Assembly: GCF_003589595.1 (NCBI RefSeq)
Contig: NW_020654810.1
Location: 7,985,482-8,049,481, forward strand
DNA length: 64,000 nt
Direction of reading: 5' to 3'
From: Hyposmocoma kahamanoa
Lineage: Eukaryota > Arthropoda > Insecta > Lepidoptera > Cosmopterigidae
Made by a program: the position numbers and the translations under genes. The stretch's first letter is position 1, and every line of letters begins with the position of its first letter. Positions 34,601-48,300 of the stretch are shown piece after piece. Below the pieces are notes generated by a model. The model did no database searches and was not told the DNA's origin. It worked only from the letters and a program-made list of their open reading frames with translations.

Positions 34601-37600
34601 TGAGTACAGGTTTCAGAATACCGAAGAAGGCGATACTGCTCTCTGTCGGTACTTTTAAGGTAGGTAACTTTGTATCATCATTAACGACTTGTATAATTAT
34701 TCGAATTCGCATTATAATGTCATAACTTTATTGTTTTATTTCAGCACAAAATGGAATTATTGCCGAGTGTAAGAGTTTTACACAAAATGGGATACAAATT
34801 ATACGCCAGTATGGGTACAGGAGATTTCTACACAGAACACGGTGTTGAGGTTTATATTTTTTATGGCATTCAGTACAGGAAAATAGGTATTAATTTGAAT
34901 GGAAAAAGTGCATAATATATTGCATTATTTTGCAGGTTGAAAGTGTCCAATGGACTTTTGATCATATCGGAGATCCAGAAGATGATAGATCAGATGGAGA
35001 ACTAATGCACTTAGCGGATTTCATGGCTCGTCGCCAGCTTGATCTCGTCATAAACCTACCGATGCGGGGAGGAGCTCGACGAGTCTCTTCTTTCACAACG
35101 CATGGTTACCGTACGCGTCGTTTGGCCGTCGACTATGCTGTTCCTTTAGTAACAGATGTTAAATGTGCCAAACTTTTGGTAAAGGTAAGTGTTGTATTAT
35201 TGAACATAAAGATGTCCCTTATGTAAGGTAGAAGTGTGTGATGTGTAAAAAACTAATAACATTATACCGCAACAGGCTATGCTTCAATGTGGTGGAGTAC
35301 CTCCCATGAAAACACATACGGACTGCATGACTTCTCGCAACATCATAAAGTTACCTGGATTCATTGACGTGCATGTTCACGTTCGAGAACCCGGAGCAAC
35401 ATACAAAGAAGATTTTGCCTCATGTACTGCTGCCGCACTCGCTGGTGGCATAACGATGATCTGTGCAATGCCGAATACAAATCCTCCGGTGGTAGATCGA
35501 ACTGCGTACGATTATGTATCAACACTAGCACGAGTAAGCGCTCGATGCGATTATAGTCTATATATGGGAGCATCTTCAACAAATTTTGACACCGTATCTG
35601 AAGTAGCAGCTCAAGCTGCAGCATTGAAAATGTATCTTAACGAAACATTCACCACCTTAAAATTAGATGACATGACAGTGTGGCAGAAACATCTTCAAAA
35701 TTGGCCTAAGAAAATGCCTGTTTGTGCACACGCTGAGCGTGAAAAGACTGGTGCCGTCATTCTGATGGCTTCGTTGTTGGATCGACCTGTTCATATTTGT
35801 CACGTCGCAAGAAAGGAAGAAATTTTGATTATCAAAGCCGCGAAAGAACGTGGTCTAAAAGTTACCTGTGAAGTATGTCCTCAACATTTGTTTTTAAGTA
35901 CGGATGATATTGATAGGATTGGAAAAGGTCGAGCTGAGGTGCGTCCAGTTCTTTGTAGTCCTGAAGATCAAGCTGAGCTTTGGAAAAATATGGATGTCAT
36001 TGATGTGTTTGCCACAGACCACGCCCCACATTCAGTTGAAGAAAAAGATTCTGAAAGACCACCGCCTGGCTTCCCAGGACTTGAAACAATATTGCCATTG
36101 TTGCTGAACGCTGTACATGAAGGACGCCTAACTATGGAAGATCTTATCAACAAATTTCATAGAAATCCTCGTAGAATTTTCAACTTGCCTGAGCAACCTA
36201 ATACTTATGTAGAAGTGGATATGGATTATGAGTGGACAATTCCGACATCAATGGAATTCACGAAATCAAAATGGACTCCGTTTGCAGGAATGACCATTTG
36301 TGGTGCAGTCCACCGTGTGACGCTACGAGGTGAAATAGCTTACGTAGAAGGACAAGTTTTGGTACCTCCTGGATTCGGTCAGAATGTTCGCGATTGGCCA
36401 ATCCCTAAGAAACAAACATTCCTGACATATCGTATTGAAAAAACTGAAAAAGAATCTAGCCGCCCTAGCTCAGCATTAGATTTGCACTCATCTGGAGAGC
36501 TACGGCTCAGTGACTTGGATCTCAGAGAATTGGATCATATTGAGTCGAAACCTGAAGGACAAGCAAAATTGAATGTCCACTTTAATGAAGCAGCTGGAAT
36601 GAGAAGCATTTCTCCATTACCACAACCAGGTGTAAGACAAAGATGTGACAGCTCATCCTACTATACTCAACCACAAATAACTACTCAGCGTCAGCGTAGC
36701 GATTTATTCGGTAAAAGCATTTTAACCGTCGACTCTTTTAATAAAGAAACTTTAAACGACATATTTAACCTCGCGCAATTCATGAAGACAAGTGTAAGCA
36801 AAGGTCGTCTTTTAGATGATATAATGAGAGGAAAACTCATGGCTTCGATATTTTATGAAGTTAGTACGCGTACAAGTTGTAGTTTTGCAGCTGCTATGCA
36901 GAGACTTGGCGGATCGGTGATCCATACAGATGCTACCAGCTCGTCTGCTAAAAAGGGTGAGACTTTGGAAGACAGCGTTGCTGTATTGGCCACTTATGCT
37001 GACGTCGTAGTATTGCGTCATCCAGAACCGGGTGCAGTTGCCGTAAGTATTACTGATCAGTATTGATTAAGCATTATTTGAATATTGACATGTAAATCAA
37101 ATAACAAAAAGGTTGTTTTTAGCGAGCGTCCCGTCATTGCCGTAAACCAGTATTAAATGCTGGAGATGGTATTGGAGAACACCCTACTCAAGCTTTATTA
37201 GATGTGTTTACAATTCGTGAAGAAATCGGTACTGTCAACGGCCTGACCATAACTATGGTTGGAGATCTGAAGAATGGTCGTACAGTGCACTCTTTGGCTC
37301 GCCTTCTCACATTATACCAAGTACAATTACAGTATGTAAGCCCACCAGGTCTCGGAATGCCGAAGCACATTATGGAATACGTTGCTAGCAGAGGCATATC
37401 CCAAAAAATATTTGATCGATTAGAAGATGTACTCGCCGATACTCACGTTCTCTATATGACAAGAATACAGCGGGAAAGATTTGACAGTCAAGAACAGTAT
37501 GAACAGGTAAGGAAAATATTTATTTTTGCTAAAATTATGTTTATTATGTCAAATGTTAAAATAAGTGTCAAGGAAAAAGTTCGTGGCGTTTTTCACTAAA

Positions 37601-38838
37601 TATCTAACACATTTTTCTTAAACTGTTATTAAAGTTTATGAAACAAATATGTGCCGTTTTTCCAACTTTTGCCATTATGCTGATAAAACTATTTTGCCAT
37701 CACTGTAAAACTTCTGGGATTTCTGAGCGAAAAACTGTAACCAAGTGATTTTTGTTGGCTTATTTTGAAGTCAGCTTCAGACCATTAAGAGAGTTCTGCA
37801 GAGGTCAAAACAAATGGTAGTGGGAAGGGGCAAGGTCCGCGCTATATGATGAATGAATCAAAACTTCCTAACCAAACTCTATCAATTTTAGCCTAGGCAT
37901 TAAAGATACGAGTATGCATGGTCTGGCATTGTCTTGATAAAAAACGACGCCTTTCCTATTGGTTAACTCTGACCGCTTTATCTCAGTTGCGCAATTGCAT
38001 TAGTTGTTGTTAGTAGACAGTGGAATCAATCATCTGACGAGGTTGGAGCCGCTAGTGATGCACGATTCCCTTCCAGTCTCAGCAAAGACAAAACGTGGCG
38101 TCAATTCGTTGCCACCGTTTGTGCAACTTCATTCATCTTGGACCGCGATCTTTTTCGCACATTATTGTCGTATGTGATCCACTTTTCATCGCCCATCATC
38201 AATCTCTTCAAAACGGCTCAATTTCGTTTCGTTTCAGCTGCGATTCATAGATGTTAATTCGGGCCATTAAATTTTTCACTGTTGTTTCATGAAGTACACA
38301 AACATCGAAGTCTCTTTTTGTATCCTTATGAAAATGTTTTAAAGTTGTTTTTTTGTCAAATTTAGTGATATCTTAATATGAAATATGCCAGTCTTCCTGA
38401 GTTTTTAGAAAACTGCCACTTAAAAATCGACTTTTGGTAAAAACGCCACGAACTTTTTCTTTGACCTTGTATAAATAAAACATCACATTAAGATTCAATA
38501 AAAATAAGTTATTTCAGCAGATATTTTACACATTTCATACATAAGTAAACGCATTCAATCGTGGTAAAGATACGGACCACAGACCACATTGTGATACAAT
38601 TATTTTTAATTATTATTTTTCTAATTTCCAGTCACGAGGATTGCTGGTAGTGACACCACAACTCATGACGCGAGCCCGACGTCGTATGGTGGTAATGCAT
38701 CCATTACCTAGGGTTGACGAGATTTCAGCTGACTTCGACTCAGACCCTCGTGCCGCTTATTTTAGACAAGCGGAATACGGAATGTATGTACGAATGGCCT
38801 TACTTGCCATGGTTGCTGGCGTCAACCCTCTAGTGTGA
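28631..38838 (+). CDS. CAD: CAD trifunctional protein: glutamine-dependent carbamoyl-phosphate synthetase, dihydroorotase, aspartate transcarbamylase (rudimentary), 10 exons
   Basis: Exons: 28631-28748, 29972-30113, 30543-30816, 31089-31405, 31518-34659, 34745-34849, 34936-35184, 35276-37042, 37123-37506, 38632-38838. All are GT-AG with matching phases; 6705 nt encode 2234 aa, against about 2225 in human. It makes carbamoyl phosphate from glutamine, bicarbonate and ATP, then carbamoyl aspartate, then dihydroorotate, in the cytosol. Order: glutaminase (GICLGHQ, Cys about 266; SVQFHPEH, His about 350, Glu about 352), two ATP-grasp halves of the synthetase ([19 protein letters not shown] onward), a C-terminal regulatory region, dihydroorotase ([11 protein letters not shown], His about 1482 and 1484; carbamylated-Lys candidate in LKMYLNET, about 1567; ATDHAPH), a linker, then transcarbamylase ([33 protein letters not shown]). 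No key residue is missing. A 3142-nt exon carries most of the synthetase. An acceptor (TTTTAG) ends at 28626, so an upstream non-coding exon is likely. Confidence 0.97.
29375..29428. repeat. Perfect 23-bp stem hairpin in CAD intron 1
   Basis: Left arm 29375-29397 and right arm 29406-29428 are exact reverse complements (ending GAACACGAG and starting CTCGTGTTC) around an 8-nt loop. An unrelated 127-codon frame (29191-29571) spans it but shows no domain. Confidence 0.75.
37564..38469 (-). mobile_element. Degenerate mariner transposon in the last CAD intron
   Basis: Ends GTCAAGGAAAAAGTTCGTGG and, reverse complemented, GTCAAAGAAAAAGTTCGTGG, flanked by TA on both sides, about 906 bp. On the minus strand a broken frame encodes [10 protein letters not shown], the mariner transposase signature, with frameshifts. 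The element is dead but its repeats are well kept. Confidence 0.8.
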
Positions 38839-39282
38839 TAAAAGCTTTCTCTAATGAGTTTTTGGATAAATTATTTGTAAAACATACTGTGAAACACCAT
38901 CTTATACTAAAATAACGTTTATTTTGTTAACTACGTTTTGGCCATGAGACATACATCAACTGCATTATCCAATGAACTGTTACCATCGAGTATATTGTTA
39001 CAAACTATATTTACGTAATATAAAAACGTACAGAATTCTTTTTAGCATATTATGTAAACAAACAATACTGAGATATTATATTATAACGCGATATTATATA
39101 CAACTCTATCTTAAAAATATACGAATATTAAAAATTTATTACTTGTTTATGAAATGCCTGGTATTTTTAAGTGCATATGATTTATTAAAATTTTAATTCC
39201 ATCTTTAAATTTCGTATTCAAAAAGCGTTACCTAACTTATTTTACCTACAGAGAGATTCGGCAAAATTATTACGTCAATAGA
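38839..39282. other. Shared 3' intergenic region between CAD and the Mab-21 gene
   Basis: Short convergent spacer containing both 3' UTRs. AT-rich; no canonical CAD poly(A) signal is obvious. Confidence 0.5.
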
Positions 39283-39288
39283 TTTATT
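39283..39288 (-). promoter_or_regulatory. Candidate polyadenylation signal (AATAAA) of the Mab-21 gene
   Basis: AATAAA on the minus strand begins about 25 nt after the stop codon at 39313. It would give a very short 3' UTR. The spacing from the stop and the tail-to-tail arrangement with CAD make it plausible, but cleavage is not shown by sequence alone. Confidence 0.45.
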
Positions 39289-39312
39289 GCTCAGCCCTTT
39301 TAAAATTATTCA

Positions 39313-42300
39313 TTACAACTTCGATTCTTCTGCAATATCATCAAACCGAATTTTGCTTGAACCGTTTAAATTCTCGGTGTGGACATCCACAAACGTAAAT
39401 TCCGATATACCAGCATTTTCTGTCGGTGACTCACTTACTTGAGCCACTATCTGCTGATATCTTGGGCGAACCTTTATAATCGGTTTCATAGGTGATCTCT
39501 CAATTTGACTTTCTCTTGGCGGTAATTTGAATCCACTCTGATTTACCAACTTTCTCTGGCAATCCGCTAATTTGTCCTGAATGACATCCTGGAACTCATT
39601 GGCGTTATCTTCATGTCCTGGTTCTTCTTTTAACAAAATACACAGTCGTTGAGCCTGCTCCAAGTAGATGACTGCTTGTTTAATGGCTTCAAACTTTTCA
39701 CTGGAACGAGCCATAGCAATAAAATGAGAAATGAAAAATTCGAGAACCAGTGGTCGACGTTCCGTTTCCATTTTTTGCGGTAATATCAACTGAAAGATAA
39801 AAGAAAATGGTTCCTTTACGTATTTCAAATCAACTTTTAATATCAAACCTCGAGGAAAACCAGTTAGCTAAGATTAAAAACTTACCATTCGATTCATCTC
39901 CTGTAATTGTTTTAAAGGCTTTTGTTTCATGTTGTTCATTCTTCTCTGAACAGCCAAGCGCTGCTGCTTCTTTCTTCCCCATAAATATTGCTTGTCCTTG
40001 GTTTTATCATGTAAGTTTGTAGCGTCTTCTTCACTGTCTGAACTATCTAGACGATGTACTATCTGTTGTGGTATATTGGGATTGATAATACGCAGTGGGT
40101 TCTTGCATGTCAGTATATTATATAACTGTTTACATTTAAAAACCGGATAAAACTCTTTCTTCGTGTACTTTATTTTATCAAGTGCATACAGTAGGTGCAT
40201 CACTGGTGCTTCTAGAATCTCATGAAGCTGTTTTCGATGCTTTGCCAATTCAGGCTTAGGTATGCTTTTGAAGTCATTGCAAGTATCGATAAAGTAATTG
40301 GGGAATTTGGCATGTCCAAAGTGAGCGAAAAATGATTTCAGGTAAATTCTTAGAGCTTCTCCTAGACGGTCTTCTGGCCATCTCAAACAGTTATCTTCGC
40401 ATTGCCAAAACAGATGATTTTTGAAATGACTTGCGTTAATTCCCATTTTCGCTTTTCTGTTCTCCATGAAAGCTTTGTGCAAAGTCAAAGCGAATAAATA
40501 ACATCTGACATGGCAATGAGCCAGATAGCTTTCCAAGTATCGTTCAGCCGCTGGAAATGTAATCCTCCATTGCATTGTTTGGTTAGGATTATTTCCGCGT
40601 TTTGGTCTAAATCCGATAGGGATCAACAAACACCCAAATCCTATGGCTTTATTAACCATATTCTTCGTAGGCCATTGATACAGCAAATTTGTTCTTGGGT
40701 TCTGGGTAATTTTTCTTTCTCTTATAATCCACTGATTGGCGGCATTTGGCCACGCAGCTATTAAAGCAGGAAAAATTTCGCAACCTACTTTATTGCCATT
40801 TTTCATAGTATTGCAGTAAATACTAGCTCCTTGTGTCAATGCATTGACAATGGCTTCTTTAGTCATACCCAATCCCTTCCCTATATCCATAAAGTTATTT
40901 TGAAAATGTTCCATGAAATGTATAGAGCTCAAGTAATGATAAGTTGTATATAACGAAGACTCGGAGTCATCAGTTTCTTCGTCTTCATCATCACTATCGA
41001 ATTTGATCGCTTTCATTTGTACAGAGCACCAGCACTGATCAGGAAGAATTCCGGAAGTAGAGGAAGATTTAGATGTCGCATAGAGCTCTACTTTCCTAGG
41101 TGTTGTAGATTCTGTTATAGTAGAATAGCCGTAATCGGATTCCGTTTCACTTAGTTTGCTGCTGGTGGTAGAGCGATAACCAGAAGTTTCAGTATCTTCA
41201 GCCGTTGTGTTGTCAGTATTCATTTTTATTTTAGTTTTAAGTTCTTTCCAAGTTCCACTTAACCTTCTATTATTTTTTAATATAGATTTCCTTGGTTTCA
41301 TATCCGAATCAACTGTACTGTCTCTACTTTCTGCCGCCTTTACATTTTCTTTATCAATGTCTTCCAGAAGTGCAGTATTTGCTTTATTAAATGTTTTTAT
41401 GTTAGAAATATGGCTTTTTGATACTTGTGAGTTTACTTGTCTCATGGGACCGCTACGCCTTCGTCCAGAAAGCTCTACCGCATCGCTATTAAGTTTAATG
41501 TTTTTACTTTTGATGTATCCCTTAACATTGCGCGAATTGATTATTTTCGATCCTAACTTCTGCAACAGATCTTCGCCTTTTCCTGTAGTGGGATAGTCAT
41601 CTGATTCTATAGATTCTTTCCCTGATTCTGAATATAGACTGTCTCCTGAAATTTTTCTTTCACTTGTAGATGTATCAGCATCTTTTGTGACTACGCTTGC
41701 CAATACCTCTAGCTTCTGAAGCATAACGTACCCTGTAAAAAAATTGTTAATAAATATACCGTAAGTATAAACTCTTACAAATAGGAGGCTTATACAAATA
41801 CTCATGTGGGATATTAACTACTCTTTTATTTCCACAACAACACAATACAAATCTTACCAGGTTCCTTGCAATCTTTAACACATAGCTTGTAATAAGGTGC
41901 GTCCAGAACAGCGCTGTAATCGGATGTATCGCCCGGTTCACTAGCTTCGACATTATCGTAGATGACGAACAATCTTGGTGCACTCAGAGGTTCGAGTTGA
42001 TGTTTTTGGGGCTGGTAACTGACGTGTTCGTTAACGCAGTCTTGAAACTTATCCGCAAAGAAAACGTGTTTGTGTCGCCGCACCATCGCTTCGTCCATAA
42101 GATGTTCTCTTTCAGATACTGGGTTGTTCTTTAAGTGCTGGGACTCCCTGAAAAAAGGACGAGTTTATTCATTATTATTAGCTACATGCACAGTAATTTG
42201 TAAGTATCCCGTGTTTACTGTTAAATTGCGACATACTACAATTTTAACGATATCGGTGAAGCGTTATCTATGCAAATTAATGTTATCAACTGTAAGTACA

Positions 42301-45300
42301 TGAAAAATTTATAAACCATACTTAATACGCGTTTCTAATGATGTTATAAATGTAGCATTATTTTATCGTACTGAGAGTAAATCATTCAAGGTCTGTCTAT
42401 AATAGTGATGAATGCCAGTTCTTTGACCAGTTCCAGTTCAATAAGCAAAAATTAATATGAAATTAAATTAATACAAAAATATTGCTAGTCGGCACATGAT
42501 AAACTTTCCATAAATTGGTAACTTCAGCACTTTTGTTATGTATTGCAATATGTACCTACTTCAATTGTGGTATCGGTAATTGTCACTTTATCTGTCGGTA
42601 AGATCTTATTTAATGCCACTTATGTATAATACATATATATTACATGTAATGTAATGGCCATTACTTCAACAGGATTTTGTCGTATCTTGATACTTGACAA
42701 CTGCATTAATGATGATGGTCCTAAAAGATTCACGTTGCCGGACTGGTTTATTAAAATAAAATTCAGTATGATGTCAGCCGAGTAATGTTACTAAAATGAC
42801 GAAGACTACACCTAACTAGCCAACCGAGTTAACTGAACTACGTGATTTAACTAATAACTACCCAATAATCCCGGTAAGCTAAGTAAACTCTGTCACCCTT
42901 CACCCCTTGGCAGGGAAAGACTAGCGACAAGTGGCAGCACTTCACTACGGCCTCGTATTTTCTTAGGTTTGCATGCAACTACGTGAGCTAAGCTGAGCTC
43001 GCGAAGTGAAGTAAGCTAACTTAGTTAGCTTCACTTGCGGTGTGGCGTCTCCTTTAGACACTGGTGACGGAATGAAAGCACAATACAATTTCTTTCATCT
43101 AAAAAACGATAGGATGTAAAGATGCAGCCAGACCTAACGATCACTACATTAATTTATATTGGCAATAATAATACAACAGATTAAGTAACACCGCACCATA
43201 TGCAACGCATTATGCCACAACATTTTCACCTCATACACAACAAGGGCCTTAGAATCCTTAAAAAATACTGTGTTTATAAACACTAAATATACTAGTTTAA
43301 GAAAAGCTTCAACTAAATAATCGTTTCTTTTTTCCTTTAAGGCTGTAGAGTTTCGCAGAAAACCCATTACGTTGATATGGCCACGTAATGTGTTGGGATG
43401 ATAGCCATATGACCAAAAAATATCGTGTCTCTAGAAACTGAACAGCCAAAAGACGTCCAGGCAGACCCCAAACCACTTGGATTGGAACCGTCCAAAGAGA
43501 TATGAATGCGAAGGGTGTAGACGCTCGCGATCTAGGAGGGCTGACTGAAAATAAACAGTAATAAGGCCAGACAAAGAAGAGTTCTAGTTTCGCAGTAATT
43601 CAATACAAACTGGTTCTTCAATATTGATAGTAACGTAATAAAAGTATGTAACTCATTTCGAAATTAGTATTTAGCTATTATTTCCCTTCAGTCTGTGAAA
43701 AAAAAGTGCCTCTTCGGATCTACGATGAAATGAATTCAATTAATTATAATGAGTATTTTGCTTAAAATTGTAATACAATTGAAAAAATTAAGTCAGTAGG
43801 TCAAGATTATTTAATATACCTACAAGACGATGAGCAGCTACTGTGGTGAGTTATATATAACAAATTTAAATTTGTATTACGTTAAATAAAAAAAATGTCG
43901 ACGATCACGCCAACTTGTTACTTGAAGTACTTGAACACAGATTTTTGAGCCGCGTCTAGTCGCTGGCACCGCCGATGAACTTGACCGGAGTAAATGGATG
44001 TGGCAACAAATAATGATTTAATTAAGTATCAGCTTTTTGTTAATTATTTACCTTACGCACATCCTATTATAGAGCTAGATACTAGCGTTAAATTAAGAGC
44101 GTTTATTTTTAAGTGATTGTTTTTTTATAAACACTTTTTAAGTTCATTATTTATAGTAGGACCCTACATATGCGCTAAAGTACAAAATGAAGTATAATAA
44201 ATAATACAATTGATTGAAACAATGTTGTTTTAGTGTTTTTTTAACGCCTGGAAATAATGCCAGACCGCGCCGTCTACGAACTTTAGATCAGCATATATAT
44301 TTCTATTTGGGCATAGTTTATATTTATTGAGTTATATTATACATTTAAGTATTATTAAAATTTAAAAAGTAATGACTTGTTTAAATGTTTTATTGAATTG
44401 ATCTTCAATTATTTTTATGTGAAATTATTTCACTAGTTTGTTATAATTATTAATACACAGATCGAACACTTAGAAAAAATTCCTTTGATTCGATCCTAGA
44501 GTAATTTCACATAAAAATAATTGAATATCAATTGAATAAAAAAATTTAATACAATGAATAGCGACATCTCTAGCCAGAGCTGGTAGCTATAAAGGTATGT
44601 AACTGCATGACCCAATACTTAAGGTTTCTCATAGATGGCGCTACGGCTAAAAAGTCGATGAAAAAACCAAATACAAATAAAAATTCGTAAGATCCGCTGG
44701 TTCGTTCCGTGGCTTAGTTGGCGTCTGACACGGTATGCTAGAAGACGTCGATTCAAATCCGGCCGGCTCGAAGGGATTTTTTCTGAGTGTTCGATAATGG
44801 TTTGTTTATTTATAAGTCAGTTTGTTTACTTGCTTATAATGAATAAACAATAGTATAAAATAGGATCTTACGAATTTTTCCAAGTGCTTGTTGTAATTCA
44901 GTGGAGCAATTTCACAAAAAAATATTATTATTAATTATAATTATAAAAGTGACATCTGTAGTCAGCTGCTGGTAGCTGTAAAAGTGCCTAGCTGAGTGAA
45001 GAACTAGACTTCTCACAGATGGCGGTACGGCAAAAAAGTCGTTTAAAAATCAAAACAAAGATCTGCAACAACACGTTTGCTCGAAGACGTTGGTTCGAAT
45101 CCAGCCGGATCGACGGATTTTTGTATTTATTCATAATTATACAAACTTAATTGAATATCATGGTGGTCAAACATCGTGACATTCTATAAACTTAAAAAGT
45201 ATCTTCTGTGTCAGAGTACCTGTTGAGATGGCCGACTTTATTGTTGGTAACTGAATCAAATTAAATATATCGACTCATATTATCCACGGTGGCATTTCAT

Positions 45301-48300
45301 TATCATCTTAAGTCTTATTTGATTTTATTTAAAACAAATCCATTTCCTATATCGTAATAGATTTCTTGTTCTAAGAAACAACAGTAAACGTGAGCGTCAG
45401 GATGACTGGTCGCCTGTGGTATATTCAAGAATTGCTACCTTTTTGCTACTATTTGCTACCTTTTCTAAATAATTGCTACTTATCATATATTCTGAGAAAT
45501 TAAAAAAAAATTTGATCAGGCATTCTGACGTCAGGATAGCTGGTCGCGTCTTTGTTCAGCATGAAGGGAGCAGATTTTTCAGGAAGTATGTATTACCAAT
45601 AATTGCTACCTGTTACCTACCTTCACGAATTAAAGGTATACGCTTCATATCTACATTAGTTTAAAAAATAATATACCCAATTGAAAATTTTACGTAAAAG
45701 TGCCTGACTAAACTAAAAAAGCAAAAGTTTTTAGTGCTTTATTGCCATAATATAAAGGGCAGGCGATTAACAATTACTTCGAGGCGAACTAGTCTGGTGA
45801 GGTTGCTGATGTATAAAACCGAGAGGGTAGGCCACAGGCGCGCGCCATGCTCGATAGCGAGGAGTCCTGGGAGGCGGTGGCCTCCTTTTGCGCAGAGGTT
45901 ATGTCGCAAAAGGAGGCCGCGGAGCGGGTGCGCGAGGACGCGACGGACGCGCACCCGCTCCGGCGCAGACGTACGGGGAGAAGGCGAAGGCAGTTCGCTG
46001 CTCGCCTGATCCCCTAGTGAGACCAGCGGGCTCTGGACAGGGACTCCGGAGTCTGCATTGCACGGCCTCACTCGTCTGGGGGGCGGGTCGGAGGACAACC
46101 GACTCGCCCCTCCGTTGGCGCGGGAGCCCTGGCGTAAGCTAGGGCGGCCGGGCGGCGTCGTGGTGAATGTTCACTGATCCCACGGCGCCGACTCAACCGG
46201 CGAGAGGGAAACCCGGGGGGGGTTTTAGTGGGGTAGGCCCTCCAGTCTGGAGGGAGAGTCCCCACATAACCCCTGAGTCTCCCTGGGCTCAGGGGTATCC
46301 ATAAAGATTTCCCCCCCGTCAAAAAAAAAAAAAAAAAAAAAAAAAAAGGNNNNNNNNNNNNNNNNNNNNNNNNNNNNNNNNNNNNNNNNNNNNNNNNNNN
46401 NNNNNNNNNNNNNNNNNNNNNNNNNNNNNNNNNNNNNNNNNNNNNNNNNAGGCGCGTAGGCGACCAGCCATCCTGACGGTCACAAGTAAACCGCTGTAAT
46501 ATGGTCAATTTTTTGAGAGAACGTTAATCGTTCATCGCCTTTCAGCTATGACCGCTAGATGGTAGCACATTATTTGAAATTTCAATATAGAATCAAAACG
46601 TCGTAACTTCCAACAATACGTATTGAACTTTCAACGATATGCCAACCGGGTAAAGTTTAAATTCTACTTACAGTCCAGATTTCTTACATCTTTTTAAATT
46701 AGAAACAACCGAATCATTATCAAGATGTCATAGCGTTTAACATTATGGTACTGTGATTGTATTATTACTATTATGTTTAGTTTTTCTTTCATGACAGTGC
46801 CTGTGGTCGGATTTGAAGGTCGGATCGCGTTGGTATAAAGCTCCTTTGTGCAATCATGCTTCGTCGAATTTTCAAATAATCAATTTACCGATAATAATCG
46901 CTTCGATGAGCGAATGACGTTGTGCTCAATTGATTGTGCGATTGTTCTTTTAAACAAAACGTTAACTAATCTACGGTATAATAAACATACACTCGAAAAA
47001 CATACCCTCCCTCTGTAGCTGTAAGGATAAATTACAATACGACTGTGAACTGACAACCGGTGCTGTCTCAATTTTGACAACTTGACAGAATGAAGAAAAA
47101 AATTGTTTGCGTTATTTTGTATAGCGTCTGATTTATTAAATAAAAATACGTAGTTCTTAAATATTTTTATTACACATACACTACGTATTTTTATATAATG
47201 AACCAGATACTGTGCAGGGTGTATGTACATTTGAGACGGGGCAGCAAGGCCAGCCACCTTAATCGTTGTAGTTACAGGAAAACGGTTCTAGAAGACTACC
47301 CATGAATTTTAAAGATGTTTTGATTGACATTCACAGATTTTGAAAAAATGGTACAGGTAAATAATAATGATACAAACAATAATGAAAACACGTATTTTTT
47401 ATATGAACTTAACGCAAAAAATCAAAAGGAAAAATAATTATGTATGTATGTAGTGATTTTATATAGATAATTCAGTGTTTTTCAAATGCGGTAGCATCCC
47501 CTAGGACTCTTAAGCGCCCACGGTAGGGACCACTATGGGAAACTATGATCTATACTATACTGTAACACCACGTAGTACAAGAAATATTAGTAACCTCGTC
47601 TTGCCGCTAGACGGCGTTGTTGGGATCAAAACGGTACGCGCTATCGAAGTGTTAACTAAATAAAGTTGCAACGGGAAAATGCTTCGTCTCGATACATACG
47701 GCCTATGAGTGGTATTCCAGTACTTCCACCGTGTGGGATACTTGGATGAAAGCTCATAGAACCGTCGTCTGCTGTCGTTGCTCGTCAGCTGCCACTTCCA
47801 CCAGGTGGGACGGTGTGCTGAGCTAACATCGAGAATGAGCGCGATTACATTTCCTATGTCGATCATACAACCAACAACGTCAATAAAAGCCGTTGCGCAT
47901 TTGGAGATTCAAGCTTTGCCCCCAATAGCTTTATTACAATATCTTTTTTCTCTCCATGTGCATTATGTTTCGTCAAAGGTGAAAATAACAATTGCGTCGT
48001 ATTCTACAATGTTCGCACTAAAAAGTCGTCTATCTGATAAACGTTCGACTGGTTGTACGTCGATTACATGAACAATCCGCTTAGTGAATGATCGATGATG
48101 AGGATTTAATTCCATTAAGCTTTCAATACACTCATTAATCTAATATTTGACCATTGGATCAAGCGTGTTCACAGTTCGAAACGAGTTTCGCATACAAGAG
48201 TTTCAATCTTGCAGAGCCAACCTACAGGGACACCCAGTAATCTTAAACGTTATAGTATCTATAAAATATATATATTTTTTAATATATATATTATACGTCT

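Noticed and set aside
45739..46142. Several GC-rich frames of 84-119 codons on both strands
   Set aside because: Only the 45847-46017 frame has the R1-like ORF2 C-terminal signature; the others are shadows of it.
47555..47866. 103-codon minus frame as an alternative exon of the Mab-21 gene
   Set aside because: It has no domain resemblance and does not join in phase with fitting splice sites to the known exons; the block looks like a repeat.
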